Shown here: positions 1-9,990 of the stretch, piece after piece
How the letters are laid out: each line of letters begins with the position of its first letter
Numbering within the stretch: position 1 is the stretch's first letter
The notes under the pieces: model-generated
What the model was told of the DNA's origin: nothing
What the model saw: only the letters and a program-made list of their open reading frames with translations
The model's database searches: none
Source: Defluviitaleaceae bacterium
Lineage (GTDB): Bacteria > Bacillota > Clostridia > Lachnospirales > WRAX01
Assembly (NCBI GenBank): GCA_009779935.1
Contig: WRAX01000002.1
Coordinates: 52,428-116,427, forward strand
DNA length: 64,000 nucleotides
Reading direction: 5' to 3'
Translations under genes and position numbers: made by a program

Positions 1-2
1 TG

Positions 3-962
3 GAAGGGGTTGGCCGTGTGGCAGCCCAAGCCGCCAAACAGGTAGTTGTACAAAAACTGCGGGAGGCGGAGCGCAGCAAGGTTGTAAACCAATTTAAGGA
101 TAGAGAGTTGAAAATTTTAAGCGGCGTGGTGGATAGGATTGACAAGCGCAATGTACACATCATAGCCGACAAAACCGACCTTGTGCTGTTGCCTGTGGAA
201 CAAATACCGGGTGAGGAATACTTCCAAAACCAGAGGCTGAAAGTTGTAGTGCTGGATGTGCGGGAGGGGGGCAAAGGCTCGCCTACCATCAGCGTTTCCC
301 GCTCCCACCCCGAGCTTGTAACAAGGCTTTTTGAACAGGAGGTGCCCGAGGTTGCTGATGGTACTGTGGTTATCCGTGCTGTTGCCCGCGAGGCAGGCTT
401 TCGCACAAAAATTGCCGTTTCCAGTGAGAATGAGAATGTGGATGCGGTGGGTAGCTGCGTTGGCGGCAGCGGCCAGCGTGTAAATATGGTGGTAAACGAG
501 CTTAATGGAGAAAAAATTGACATAATCCACTTTTCTGATGACCCGAGGGAGTTTATAGCCGCCGCCCTAAGCCCTGCCCAAGTACTTGCTGTTGTGCTGG
601 AAGAAGGCGGAAAGATGGCAAAAATCGTCGTACCTGACAACCAACTGTCATTAGCCATTGGTAGGGAGGGGCAAAATGCCCGCCTTGCCGCCAAGCTTAC
701 AGGCTACCGCATTGATATTAAAAGCGAAACAAAGGCGGCGGCCGAAGGCTTTATTACCAAGGCGGACTATCTTGCTAATATGACCAAAGAAGCACCCGTT
801 AGCGTTTCGGAATATGCCGAGGCTGCTGCGGAGTATTATGAATACAACATCAGCGACGAATATTATGACGATTACTACGATGATGAATATGACGACGACT
901 ATGAATACGAATATGGCGATGAAAACAGCAACCCGTCTGTGGGGAGTGGTAACAATCAATAA
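3..962 (+). CDS. nusA: Transcription termination/antitermination protein NusA (5' truncated by window edge)
   Basis: Frame open to window start (EGVGRVAAQAAKQVVVQKLREAER), KH-domain sequence IGREGQNARLAAKLTGYRIDI; followed by ylxR-ylxQ-infB. Confidence 0.95.
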   Translation, partial: EGVGRVAAQAAKQVVVQKLREAERSKVVNQFKDRELKILSGVVDRIDKRNVHIIADKTDLVLLPVEQIPGEEYFQNQRLKVVVLDVREGGKGSPTISVSRSHPELVTRLFEQEVPEVADGTVVIRAVAREAGFRTKIAVSSENENVDAVGSCVGGSGQRVNMVVNELNGEKIDIIHFSDDPREFIAAALSPAQVLAVVLEEGGKMAKIVVPDNQLSLAIGREGQNARLAAKLTGYRIDIKSETKAAAEGFITKADYLANMTKEAPVSVSEYAEAAAEYYEYNISDEYYDDYYDDEYDDDYEYEYGDENSNPSVGSGNNQ

Positions 963-987
963 AAGCAAAGGAAGCCCAAAAGGTAAG

Positions 988-1233
988 ATGACAAGCTTGC
1001 GACGATGTGTTGGTTGCCGCCAAATGGTTGATAAAACCCGGCTTTTGCGTGTTGTGCGCAATCCCGAAGGCAACTTTGTGCTGGATGCCACAGGCAAAGC
1101 TAATGGGCGGGGGGCATATATGTGCAAAACTGCCGATTGTTTGGCGGCAACCATTAAGCGTAATGCCTTTAACAACTCATTCAAAACAAAAGTGCCGGCA
1201 AATGTTTATGAGGAGCTTAAACAATGGATATGA
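988..1233 (+). CDS. ylxR: YlxR family RNA-binding protein
   Basis: MTSLRRCVGCRQM...RLLRVVRNPEG...GRGAYMC motif; ATG at 988 chosen over the upstream ORF start at 814, which overlaps nusA. Confidence 0.9.
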   Translation: MTSLRRCVGCRQMVDKTRLLRVVRNPEGNFVLDATGKANGRGAYMCKTADCLAATIKRNAFNNSFKTKVPANVYEELKQWI

Positions 1234-1544
1234 TGGAAAAACGCTTATTGTCCATGGTTTCGCTGGCGAAAAAGGCAGGCAAGTTGGTAACGGGGGAGGA
1301 AGGTTGCGAAAAAGCCATACAAAAAGGGCAAGCCACCCTTGTGCTGATAGCAACGGACGCATCTGCCAACACCAAAAAGAAATTTACAAATAAAACGAAT
1401 TTTTATAAAGTGCCGATGATTAGCCTTTTTACCAAGGATGAAATGGGAGGGGCAATTGGCACCCACAGCAGGGCAACCATTGTTGTTGCCGACGAAGGAT
1501 TTGGAAAAAGCATATTGGAAATTATAGCGATGATGCAGTCGTAG
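1224..1544 (+). CDS. ylxQ: L7Ae/L30e/S12e/Gadd45 family protein (YlxQ)
   Basis: SLAKKAGKLVTGEEGCEKAI pattern; position between ylxR and infB. Confidence 0.88.
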   Translation: MDMMEKRLLSMVSLAKKAGKLVTGEEGCEKAIQKGQATLVLIATDASANTKKKFTNKTNFYKVPMISLFTKDEMGGAIGTHSRATIVVADEGFGKSILEIIAMMQS

Positions 1545-1561
1545 AAAGAAAGGGTGGCTAA

Positions 1562-4465
1562 ATGGCCAAAAAACGCATACACGAACTGGCAAAGGAGCTT
1601 GGGGTGGGCTCATCAGACATAATGAAATTTTTACCCCAATTAAACATAGAAGCAAAAACCCACTTTTTAGGGCTGGATGCGGATGTGGCGCAGAAGGTAG
1701 CAAACCATTTTGGTAAAGCTGTCCCGGTTGCCACAGACGGCGAAAAAAAGGTTAAACAGCAGGCGGAAAAGCCTGTTGTTTCTGCGCCTGCTGAGAAGAA
1801 ACCTGCACCCGCCCAGAAAGCGGAGGAAAAACCTGCCGAAAGACCTGCGGCAAGGGCGGCAGAACGCCCTGCGCCAAGGCAGGACAGGGAACGCCCCGTG
1901 CGTTATGATAAAGACGGCAATGTGGTGCCATACCGCCCACGCCCCGTGGATGAGCATGGCAACCCATTGCCACGCAAACGCCCTGTGGGGCCGGATGGTA
2001 AGCCATTGCCGCCGCCTGTATATTATGATGCACAAGGCAACCCAATACCCCGTAAACCCCGCCCGATAGGAGCAGACGGTAAGCCAATGCCCCGCCCGCC
2101 ACGCCCCTTGGGGCCGGATGGTAAGCCTGTGCCGCCCCCTGTACGCTATGATGCACAAGGCAACCCAATACCCCGCAAACCCCGCCCATTAGGGACGGAC
2201 GGCAAACCACTACCAAGACCCGACAGACCCCATGGAAGCGGAGACCGCCCACAAAGACCTTACGGCGACCGTCCGCCACGCCCACAAGGAAGCAGTGATA
2301 GACCTCACAGCGACCGCCCACGTGGGCAATTTGGTGACCGCCCGCCACGCCCACAAGGCGATAGACCCCAGTACGGCAACCGCCCGCAAGGCGATAGACC
2401 ACCCCGCCCCGGTGGTGACAGGCCTTCTTTTGGCGGCCGTCCGGGAGGTGGCGGACAAGGCGGCTTCCGTCAAGGCGGCCATGGCAGCGGCAGAGCGGGT
2501 GGTAGCGATATTCCCGCTGTTGGAGGCGGTGGCTTTAACAAAGGCAAACAAGGTGGCGGAAAGACCGCTGAAGCTCCCGATAAGCAAGGGCGCAAGCAAA
2601 GACTTGAAGCTGGTAAAAAAGACCGCAGGCACGACCGTGGCGGCGTTGACAGGGAAAAGGACTTGGATTTCAGACCGCAAGTAAAATCCTATGCCAAGCC
2701 GGAAGCCCCAAGCATTATTCAAATTCCGCCACAAATCACCCTTAAAGAACTGGCGGAGCTTATGTTAAAACAAGGCTCGGAAGTGGTTAAGGCACTTTTC
2801 AAAAAGGGTGAGATGATAAAGATAACCGATACCATCTCCTTTGAAAAGGCCGAAGAAATTGCCATGGATTACAATATCCTTGTTGAAGAAAAAATTGAAA
2901 TCGATATACTTGAAGAGGTTTTTGCTGAGGAAGAAGAAGCCCATGCTGTTTTAGCGGAGCGGCCCCCGGTTGTGGTGGTTATGGGCCACGTAGACCATGG
3001 TAAAACATCGCTGCTGGATGCCATACGCAAAACTGACGTGGTTGTGGGTGAAGCCGGCGGCATAACCCAGCATATCGGCGCATACCAAGTTAATATTAAC
3101 GACCGTCAAATAACATTCCTTGATACACCCGGCCACGAAGCCTTTACAGCAATGCGTATGCGTGGTGCCCAGGTGACGGATATTGCAATACTTGTGGTTG
3201 CGGCGGATGACGGGGTTATGCCGCAAACCATCGAGGCCATAAGCCATGCCCGTGCCGCTGGTGTTGAAATTATTGTTGCCATCAACAAAATTGATAAACC
3301 GGCCGCCAATAAGGATCGTGTAATGCAGGAACTTACCGAGTATGAGCTGGTTGCAGAAGATTATGGCGGCGAAACCATTATGGTGCCTGTTTCTGCCCAC
3401 ACCAAAGAGGGGCTTGATACCCTTTTGGAAATGATAATGCTTGTAACCGATATGAAGGAATACAAGGCAAACCCCGACAAAAACGCCCGTGGCACGGTAA
3501 TAGAAGCCCAGCTGGACAAAGGCCGGGGGCCTGTTGCCACAGTGCTTGTAAAATCAGGCACTTTGGAAGTTGGCCAGCCCATTGTGGCGGGCACAGCCCA
3601 TGGCCGTGTACGTGCCATGGTAAACGATAAAGGGCAAAAGGTTAAAGCGGCAGGCCCATCCATGCCTGTGGAGATTTTAGGCTTAACCAGTGTACCTTCT
3701 GTTGGTGACTTGTTTTTTGCAGCAAAATCCGAAAAAGAAGCCCGCTATGTGGCGGAGCATATTATCGCCAAAAACCGTGTTAAGATGATAGAGGAAACCC
3801 CTCAAAAAGTGTCCCTTGATGATTTGTTTAACCAAATCCAAGCAGGAAAGGTTAAAGAGCTTAATGTTATCATCAAAGCGGACGTGGGCGGCAGCGTGGA
3901 AGCCATGAAGGCGAGCTTAGAGAAGCTTTCCAATGAAGAGGTGCGCATACGCACCATCCTTGGTGGCGTAGGTGCCGTTACGGAAAGCGATGTAATGCTT
4001 GCCTCTGCATCCAATGCTATCATCATCGGTTTTAATGTGCGCCCCGAAAATGCCGCAAAAAGTGTGGCGGAGGAGCAACAAGTGGACATCCGCTTGTATC
4101 GTGTAATTTACAATGCCATTGATGATGTTAAAGCCGCTATGATTGGTATGTTAGACCCGATTTTTGAAGAAAAAGTTATCGGCCACGCCAATGTACGCCA
4201 AATCTTTAAGGCATCGGGCATTGGCACGATTGCCGGCTGCTATGTAACCGATGGTAAAATTACCCGATCTGCGCAAGTGCGTGTGTTGCGTGATAATATT
4301 GTTGTTTACGAAGGCGAGCTTGCAAGCCTTAACCGCTTCAAAGACCAAGTGCGGGAGGTTTTGCATAACTACGAATGTGGTATTGTGCTTTCCAAGTTTA
4401 ACGATGTTAAAGAAGGTGACGTAATTGAAGCCTTTGTTATGGAAGAGATTAGGCGTACGGAATAA
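1562..4465 (+). CDS. infB: Translation initiation factor IF-2
   Basis: GTPase motifs [35 protein letters not shown]; long low-complexity N-terminal region. Confidence 0.98.
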   Translation: MAKKRIHELAKELGVGSSDIMKFLPQLNIEAKTHFLGLDADVAQKVANHFGKAVPVATDGEKKVKQQAEKPVVSAPAEKKPAPAQKAEEKPAERPAARAAERPAPRQDRERPVRYDKDGNVVPYRPRPVDEHGNPLPRKRPVGPDGKPLPPPVYYDAQGNPIPRKPRPIGADGKPMPRPPRPLGPDGKPVPPPVRYDAQGNPIPRKPRPLGTDGKPLPRPDRPHGSGDRPQRPYGDRPPRPQGSSDRPHSDRPRGQFGDRPPRPQGDRPQYGNRPQGDRPPRPGGDRPSFGGRPGGGGQGGFRQGGHGSGRAGGSDIPAVGGGGFNKGKQGGGKTAEAPDKQGRKQRLEAGKKDRRHDRGGVDREKDLDFRPQVKSYAKPEAPSIIQIPPQITLKELAELMLKQGSEVVKALFKKGEMIKITDTISFEKAEEIAMDYNILVEEKIEIDILEEVFAEEEEAHAVLAERPPVVVVMGHVDHGKTSLLDAIRKTDVVVGEAGGITQHIGAYQVNINDRQITFLDTPGHEAFTAMRMRGAQVTDIAILVVAADDGVMPQTIEAISHARAAGVEIIVAINKIDKPAANKDRVMQELTEYELVAEDYGGETIMVPVSAHTKEGLDTLLEMIMLVTDMKEYKANPDKNARGTVIEAQLDKGRGPVATVLVKSGTLEVGQPIVAGTAHGRVRAMVNDKGQKVKAAGPSMPVEILGLTSVPSVGDLFFAAKSEKEARYVAEHIIAKNRVKMIEETPQKVSLDDLFNQIQAGKVKELNVIIKADVGGSVEAMKASLEKLSNEEVRIRTILGGVGAVTESDVMLASASNAIIIGFNVRPENAAKSVAEEQQVDIRLYRVIYNAIDDVKAAMIGMLDPIFEEKVIGHANVRQIFKASGIGTIAGCYVTDGKITRSAQVRVLRDNIVVYEGELASLNRFKDQVREVLHNYECGIVLSKFNDVKEGDVIEAFVMEEIRRTE

Positions 4466-5036
4466 GGCATTGTGGGTTTTGGCGGCGGCGTTGCTTGCAT
4501 TAACGGGTTGTGCCACGGTGTACGAGGTATTAGAGTATCAGCGTTGCGGTTGCGATGGCTGGTATTTAAGCGAAATTGCCCGCCGCCCCACGCCGCCCCT
4601 AAATTTTCGTGAACTGTTCTGGGAAAGTGTGGATTTGGACGGTTTTAACACCGTGCACCAATTTACCTTCATCGAATGGGAAAATCACGCCGCCCATTAT
4701 GTTACCGATTGGGAATATGCCTTCATCCTCTTTCCGGATCAAAATTTACGGGATTTCTCTCTGCATCATCTTGGACTTAATGGTGGTGGAGACGAAATGG
4801 CGTTTTACACCAAGGAAATCCTGCTAACGATTCCGGAATTTGCAGCGGGCGATGCGCTTGCCCTAAATTTACACCTTTCCCATTACCTAATTCCAAGGGC
4901 TGGCTTCACCTTTGTTGATGAAAGTGGCCAGATGCACAGAATGTTAGTACAAGACGGCACACCCCGTGGCGGCTGTGGACCGCATTTTGGGATAAGCCAC
5001 CACGACCCCCAGTGGGGCTTTGGCTGGGCAGATTAA
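4425..5036 (+). CDS. Putative lipoprotein of unknown function, located between infB and rbfA
   Basis: Hydrophobic signal with lipobox LALTGC; 203 aa ORF overlapping the infB 3' end; start codon uncertain. Confidence 0.65.
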   Translation: MKPLLWKRLGVRNKALWVLAAALLALTGCATVYEVLEYQRCGCDGWYLSEIARRPTPPLNFRELFWESVDLDGFNTVHQFTFIEWENHAAHYVTDWEYAFILFPDQNLRDFSLHHLGLNGGGDEMAFYTKEILLTIPEFAAGDALALNLHLSHYLIPRAGFTFVDESGQMHRMLVQDGTPRGGCGPHFGISHHDPQWGFGWAD

Positions 5037-5049
5037 AGGAGGAGTATAC

Positions 5050-5400
5050 ATGAAAAACCGAATGATTAGAATAAACGATGAAATTATGAAAGAACTAAGC
5101 GAAATTTTGCGTGGCGGCATTAAAGACCCACGCATGACTGCCATGGCAAGTGTTGTGCGTGTGGAAACCACACAGGATTTGAAATTTGCCAAAGCATTTA
5201 TCAGCGTGATGGGTACGGATGAAGAAAAGCAAAAAACTATGGCGGCATTGGAAAACGCCAAGGGTCACATCCGCTCTCAGGTAGCAAAGGCAATTGACTT
5301 GCGCCAAACCCCCGAATTTACCTTCATCTTGGACGATTCCCTTGACCATGGCATGAGAATTGACCAAATTTTGGATGATGTGAATAAGTTGGAGGAATAG
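5050..5400 (+). CDS. rbfA: Ribosome-binding factor A
   Basis: MKNRMIRINDEIMKELSEILRGGIKDPR; SD aaaggagg upstream of ATG 5050; position after infB. Confidence 0.95.
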   Translation: MKNRMIRINDEIMKELSEILRGGIKDPRMTAMASVVRVETTQDLKFAKAFISVMGTDEEKQKTMAALENAKGHIRSQVAKAIDLRQTPEFTFILDDSLDHGMRIDQILDDVNKLEE

Positions 5401-5403
5401 CCT

Positions 5404-6360
5404 ATGGCATTTTCCACAAAAGAAGCCTGGGATAATATGACCAAAAACGGTGAAAACATTGTAATCGTCACCCATTACGGGCCCGATGGCGATGCTGTGG
5501 GGTCTTGTTTTGCTTTGGCTTATGCCCTTAAAAAAGCAGGCTTTTCACCCAAAGTTGTGTTGGATAATTATAATGATAAATTAAATGTTGTAGATGGTAG
5601 CGAATTTATTTTCAAAGGCGATACCCGTATTATGCCCATAGACTTGTTAATTTGCCTTGATTGCGGGGATTTTGCACGTGTTGCCGCCCCCGGGGATTTG
5701 TTTGCCCGTGCCTTTGTAACCATTAATGTGGACCACCACATGGGTAATGACGGTTTTGCCACCCACAATTATGTGGATACAACGGCCCCCTCTACCTGCG
5801 AGATAGTTTTTAGCATCATAAACCCCTTTGTGCCTATGACAAAGGACATGGCATCGGCACTTTATTTGGGTATGGTTACGGATACAGGCGGTTTTCGCTA
5901 TTCCGCCACCACCCCCAAAACTATGGAAATTGCGGGCAAACTAATGTCCGTGGGTATTGATTTTACCACAATCCAGCAACGAGCCGTTTATACCCGAAGC
6001 AAAGTAGAAAATGCCATTTTTTCCAAAGCCTTGCAAAATTTGGTACATATGCCCAATGGGCTAACCTACACCACCATAACACAAGTGGAAATGGCGGAAG
6101 CTGGTGCAGATTACAGTGACTTGGAAGGTATTGCGGAACATATGTTAAGCATAGAAGGCACAAAAATTGCCGCATTTTTTAATGAGAGGCCTGTGCGTAC
6201 AAAAGTTAGCTTCCGTAGTAAGGAATATGAGATAAACACCATTGCGGCGAAATTTGGCGGCGGCGGGCATAAATTTGCGGCAGCTGCCAGTTTTGAAAGT
6301 AATTTTGATGAAGGCGTGGCGGCTGTTTTAGCGGCGACGGAGCGGTTTTTGGATGCTTAA
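5404..6360 (+). CDS. nrnA: DHH/DHHA1 family phosphoesterase (bifunctional oligoribonuclease/PAP phosphatase NrnA)
   Basis: THYGPDGDAVGS, CLDCGD, DHHMGN and GGGGHKFAAAA motifs. Confidence 0.92.
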   Translation: MAFSTKEAWDNMTKNGENIVIVTHYGPDGDAVGSCFALAYALKKAGFSPKVVLDNYNDKLNVVDGSEFIFKGDTRIMPIDLLICLDCGDFARVAAPGDLFARAFVTINVDHHMGNDGFATHNYVDTTAPSTCEIVFSIINPFVPMTKDMASALYLGMVTDTGGFRYSATTPKTMEIAGKLMSVGIDFTTIQQRAVYTRSKVENAIFSKALQNLVHMPNGLTYTTITQVEMAEAGADYSDLEGIAEHMLSIEGTKIAAFFNERPVRTKVSFRSKEYEINTIAAKFGGGGHKFAAAASFESNFDEGVAAVLAATERFLDA

Positions 6361-7231
6361 TGGTGTGCTTAATATATATAAACCAAGGGATTTTACATCC
6401 AATGATGTGGTGCAGGTTGTTAAACGCCTAACCAAATCCAAGGCGGGGCACACAGGCACACTGGATCCGCAGGCCACGGGGGTTTTGCCCATTTGCTTGG
6501 GCCGTGCCACCAAAATTGCGGACTATATCATGAATGGGGATAAGGAGTATATTGCGCAAGTTGTCTTGGGAATAGCTACCGATACAGGCGATGCCCATGG
6601 TGCAGAAATTGCCCATGGGGGACTTGTAGACGACAAAGCCCGCATACAAGGGGCTTTATCCCGTTTTGTAGGCGAAATTAACCAAATGCCGCCCATGTAT
6701 TCCGCTATAAAAGTTGGGGGGAAAAAACTGTACCAATACGCCCGTGAAGGGGTGATGGTGGAGCGTAAAACCCGCCAAATCACCATTTTACAGCTGGATG
6801 TGCTGCACTGGGATTTGCCCCAAAGTTTCGTTATGCGTGTTAAATGCTCCAAAGGCACATATATCCGCACTTTGTGCGAGGATATTGGGGTGGCACTGGG
6901 AACGGTTGCCCATATGGGCAAGCTATTGCGTACCGAAACCGGGGGATTTGCCACACAGGGCAGTATTAGCTTGGCTGTGCTGGAAAAAGCCGTACCGGCG
7001 GGCAATTTAGGTGATTTGCTAATCCCAATCGAAAGGGCTTTGGCGCATATGCCAAAAATTTACATTGCGGAAGATGCCCAAAAACTTCTGATAAACGGCA
7101 ACAAAATCCCATTGGAATATGTTGCGGGCTTGGTTGGTGGACCATCCTTAGCATTTGACCATACAGGGCGGCTGGCAGGTATTTTCCACGCTGACGGTGT
7201 TTTTTTGCGGCCATTAACAATGTTGCTATAA
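6353..7231 (+). CDS. truB: tRNA pseudouridine(55) synthase TruB
   Basis: GVLNIYKPRDFTS, KAGHTGTLDPQATGVLPICLG. Confidence 0.96.
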   Translation: MLNGVLNIYKPRDFTSNDVVQVVKRLTKSKAGHTGTLDPQATGVLPICLGRATKIADYIMNGDKEYIAQVVLGIATDTGDAHGAEIAHGGLVDDKARIQGALSRFVGEINQMPPMYSAIKVGGKKLYQYAREGVMVERKTRQITILQLDVLHWDLPQSFVMRVKCSKGTYIRTLCEDIGVALGTVAHMGKLLRTETGGFATQGSISLAVLEKAVPAGNLGDLLIPIERALAHMPKIYIAEDAQKLLINGNKIPLEYVAGLVGGPSLAFDHTGRLAGIFHADGVFLRPLTMLL

Positions 7232-7242
7232 CGGGGTGCCGA

Positions 7243-7986
7243 ATGAAACAATTTACTAATGAAAATGTGAACATCCACAGGCCGACTGCCATCACCATAG
7301 GCAAGTTTGATGGCCTGCACCGTGGGCATGTAACTTTGATTGAAGAAATGAAGAAAATGGCGACCTTACAAGGTCTGGCAACCGCTATTTTAACTTTTTC
7401 CCCCCATCCCATGGCATTTTTTACCAAAACCCATATGCCCCTTATTTTGGATCCCCACGAAAAGGCGGAATTGTTTGGGCAGTTAGGTATTGACTACTAT
7501 ATCCAATATAAATTTGACGAAAACTTTGCCCACACCACACCCCGGGACTTTATAGAGAAAATTTTGTGCACCCAATTAAACGCTAAAATGCTGGTGGTTT
7601 CTTCAGATTATCGCTTTGGCAAAGGTGGGGCCGGGGATGTGGATTTTGCTCGAAAAGCAGGCAAAGATATGGGCTTGGAGGTTCATGTTATCCAAAACCT
7701 GCTAAACCAGCAGCAACAAAAAATCAGCTCCAATTTATTACGGGGGCTGATTATGGATAAGGAATTTAAGTTGGTTGCCCAGTTGTGCGGCAGGCCATTC
7801 TTCATCAGCGGCAAAACTGATGAAAACGGCATAATAACCCCCCACCCTGACAAAATTTTGCCGCCTGACGGGGTGTATGAAGTGGACATTCATGGTCACG
7901 GCAACACCGTCATCAAAATCGGGGGCGGCGTTGTCAAATCGGATATCAAGCAGAGTCAAGCCCTAAAAATCCATTTTATGGTATAG
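7243..7986 (+). CDS. ribF: RibF-like FAD synthetase with shortened/degenerate riboflavin kinase domain
   Basis: ITIGKFDGLHRGHVTLI, LTFSPHPM, VVSSDYRFGKGGAGD; 247 aa, lacks the usual GxTxGxPTxN riboflavin kinase motif. Confidence 0.85.
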   Translation: MKQFTNENVNIHRPTAITIGKFDGLHRGHVTLIEEMKKMATLQGLATAILTFSPHPMAFFTKTHMPLILDPHEKAELFGQLGIDYYIQYKFDENFAHTTPRDFIEKILCTQLNAKMLVVSSDYRFGKGGAGDVDFARKAGKDMGLEVHVIQNLLNQQQQKISSNLLRGLIMDKEFKLVAQLCGRPFFISGKTDENGIITPHPDKILPPDGVYEVDIHGHGNTVIKIGGGVVKSDIKQSQALKIHFMV

Positions 7987-8616
7987 GTTTCTGGTTATAA
8001 AATAGGATATGATGAAAACCACTGCTGATATCCCAAAAGCTGATAATGGCAGGATGTATGGTGCAAAATCCAGTCGCTCGCTTAACATGGGCACAATGAC
8101 GTTGATACCAACAGCAAAAAGCAGACACATACTGGAAATTAACTCATCCCTACCCTTACCGATTTTGGAGGATGCAAGGGGAAAGCACAAACCCGCAAAC
8201 CACAATGGTGTGCTAAACGCATGGGCGGAAGATGTTAAGGCGGCAAAAAGGTTATCGCCGAATGCTTCCGGGTGCAGGACGACGTTTGCGGCAAAAACAA
8301 TTGTTGCCAACACCCAGCCAAACAAAGCGCAAATGGCTATGGTTATATATTGTGCCGCAAGCAAATCCCCCCTTTTGATGGGCATGGACAGCTGATAACG
8401 CTCCCAAAGCCCATTTTTGCTTGCCATTGTTGTAACAAGCAGCAAGGGTAGGCTTGCCATGGCAATCAACAAAGACATGTTAAAAATAAACAGGTTTCCT
8501 GTGATTACACTAACAACAGCCGCCGCTATGGCAATGAAGGCAGCGGGCAAAGCGTTGCCCCGTGATGCTTGAAATTGAAAGTACAACAAACCCCGTATTG
8601 GTGCGGTTTTAGCCAT
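7963..8616 (-). CDS. ABC-2 type transporter permease
   Basis: Multiple hydrophobic segments; adjacent to ABC ATPase and YtrA-type GntR regulator. Confidence 0.75.
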   Translation of the reverse strand: MAKTAPIRGLLYFQFQASRGNALPAAFIAIAAAVVSVITGNLFIFNMSLLIAMASLPLLLVTTMASKNGLWERYQLSMPIKRGDLLAAQYITIAICALFGWVLATIVFAANVVLHPEAFGDNLFAALTSSAHAFSTPLWFAGLCFPLASSKIGKGRDELISSMCLLFAVGINVIVPMLSERLDFAPYILPLSAFGISAVVFIISYFITRNLYHKMDF

Positions 8617-9478
8617 TACTTCTCCCCCTTACCATCATAAGCATAATTTCTTCAATTGTTACATTATCAGTGGCAATGCCACGGTATTTTTGCTCCATTG
8701 CCTGCCTGTCTATCACCAACACATCGGTTTGATAGTCGTGTTTGCGATATGCCAGCATATCTGCTTTGTCAATTTCTGCAAACTGGGCGGCTGTGCAGCG
8801 CATAATGCCATACTTGTAAATCAAAACATCCTTACTTTCGCTGAAAATTATCTGCCCGTCGTGGATAAATGTGATATAATCCGCCACCTTTTCCAAATCC
8901 GAAGTGATGTGGCTTGATAGTAGGATTGAGTTATTTTCGTCCTGCACAAAATCCAGAAAAACATCCAAAATATCATCCCGCACGATAGGGTCCAGCCCGC
9001 TGGTGGCCTCGTCTAAAATCAGCAGTTTTGGGCGGCGGGCAAGGGCTGCTGCCACCCCCAATTTCATGCCCATACCACGGGAAAATGACTTAACCTTCTG
9101 CTTTTCGGGTAATTTGAATTTTTGCAAATAATTTTGAAACAAGGTATCGTCCCATTTGCTGTACATATGGCGCATGGCAGAAGCGATTTTGTCAGGTGTT
9201 AAATGGTCGGGAAAAGCATTACTGTCGTACACAACCCCCAAATCATCACGGATATTTGTTGCGCCATCACCCATCTCTTTCCCGAAAATTTTTACCATGC
9301 CACCATCTTTTACCAGTGTATTAAGAATGCAGCCTATGGTTGTGGACTTGCCCGCGCCATTTTCCCCAACAAAGCCCATAATTGCGCCGGCCGGCAGGTT
9401 AAAAGACACGTCCCGCAGCCCGAAAGCAGAGTTTTCGTATTTTTTGTGCAAACCCTGCACTTCTAAAATCGCACCCAT
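8609..9478 (-). CDS. ABC transporter ATP-binding protein
   Basis: Walker A GENGAGKSTT, Walker B LLILDEATSGLDP. Confidence 0.95.
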   Translation of the reverse strand: MGAILEVQGLHKKYENSAFGLRDVSFNLPAGAIMGFVGENGAGKSTTIGCILNTLVKDGGMVKIFGKEMGDGATNIRDDLGVVYDSNAFPDHLTPDKIASAMRHMYSKWDDTLFQNYLQKFKLPEKQKVKSFSRGMGMKLGVAAALARRPKLLILDEATSGLDPIVRDDILDVFLDFVQDENNSILLSSHITSDLEKVADYITFIHDGQIIFSESKDVLIYKYGIMRCTAAQFAEIDKADMLAYRKHDYQTDVLVIDRQAMEQKYRGIATDNVTIEEIMLMMVRGRSNG

Positions 9479-9862
9479 CTAATCATCCCCCTCATAAAAT
9501 AATTTCAAAATTTCCACTAACTTGTCGATTGCAATATGGTATGTTCTGCCAATCTCAGCGGCTTTTTGCAGATATTCTTCTGCTTGCCTTTGCTGCTCTT
9601 CCTGCACAAAATCCTTGTTGCGGGCGGATACAAAACTTCCACGCCCCACAGTGGTTTCAATAAACCCATCCCTTTGCAAATTTTCATATGCCGTTTGCAC
9701 AGTGATAACACTTACATGGATTGATTTTGCCAATGCCCGCATGGACGGTAATGGCGCACCTGTTTCCAATTGGCCGCTCATTATCATCGCTTTTATTTGG
9801 CTTGCTATTTGCTCATAAATAGGTTTGCCTGTGTTGCTGGTGATTATAATATCCAAAGCCAC
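9479..9862 (-). CDS. GntR family (YtrA-like) transcriptional regulator
   Basis: PIYEQIASQIKAMIMSGQLETGAPLPSMRALAKSIHVSVITVQTAYENLQRDGFI wHTH; short effector domain. Confidence 0.92.
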   Translation of the reverse strand: MALDIIITSNTGKPIYEQIASQIKAMIMSGQLETGAPLPSMRALAKSIHVSVITVQTAYENLQRDGFIETTVGRGSFVSARNKDFVQEEQQRQAEEYLQKAAEIGRTYHIAIDKLVEILKLFYEGDD

Positions 9863-9881
9863 CCCCCCTTACGTCTTATAT

Positions 9882-9929
9882 GTACTTATTGAATAAGTAC
9901 ATTATATCAGGTGCGGTTTAATTTGTCAA
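9882..9929 (-). promoter_or_regulatory. Sigma-A-type promoter with overlapping/adjacent palindromic operator for the GntR-ABC cassette
   Basis: Minus strand TTGACA-N17-TATAAT (9929..9901), immediately followed by the 19 bp palindrome GTACTTATTgAATAAGTAC (9882-9900). Confidence 0.85.
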
Positions 9930-9990
9930 GAAGTTTTTTCATATTGCAAAAATGTCGCCGCCATGGTATAATTATGTGGGAGGTGGTGGC

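Noticed and set aside
1667-2734. Overlapping minus-strand ORFs (163-216 aa) opposite the infB N-terminal repeats
   Set aside because: Generated by the low-complexity Pro/Arg/Gly coding repeat on the plus strand; no independent coding evidence.
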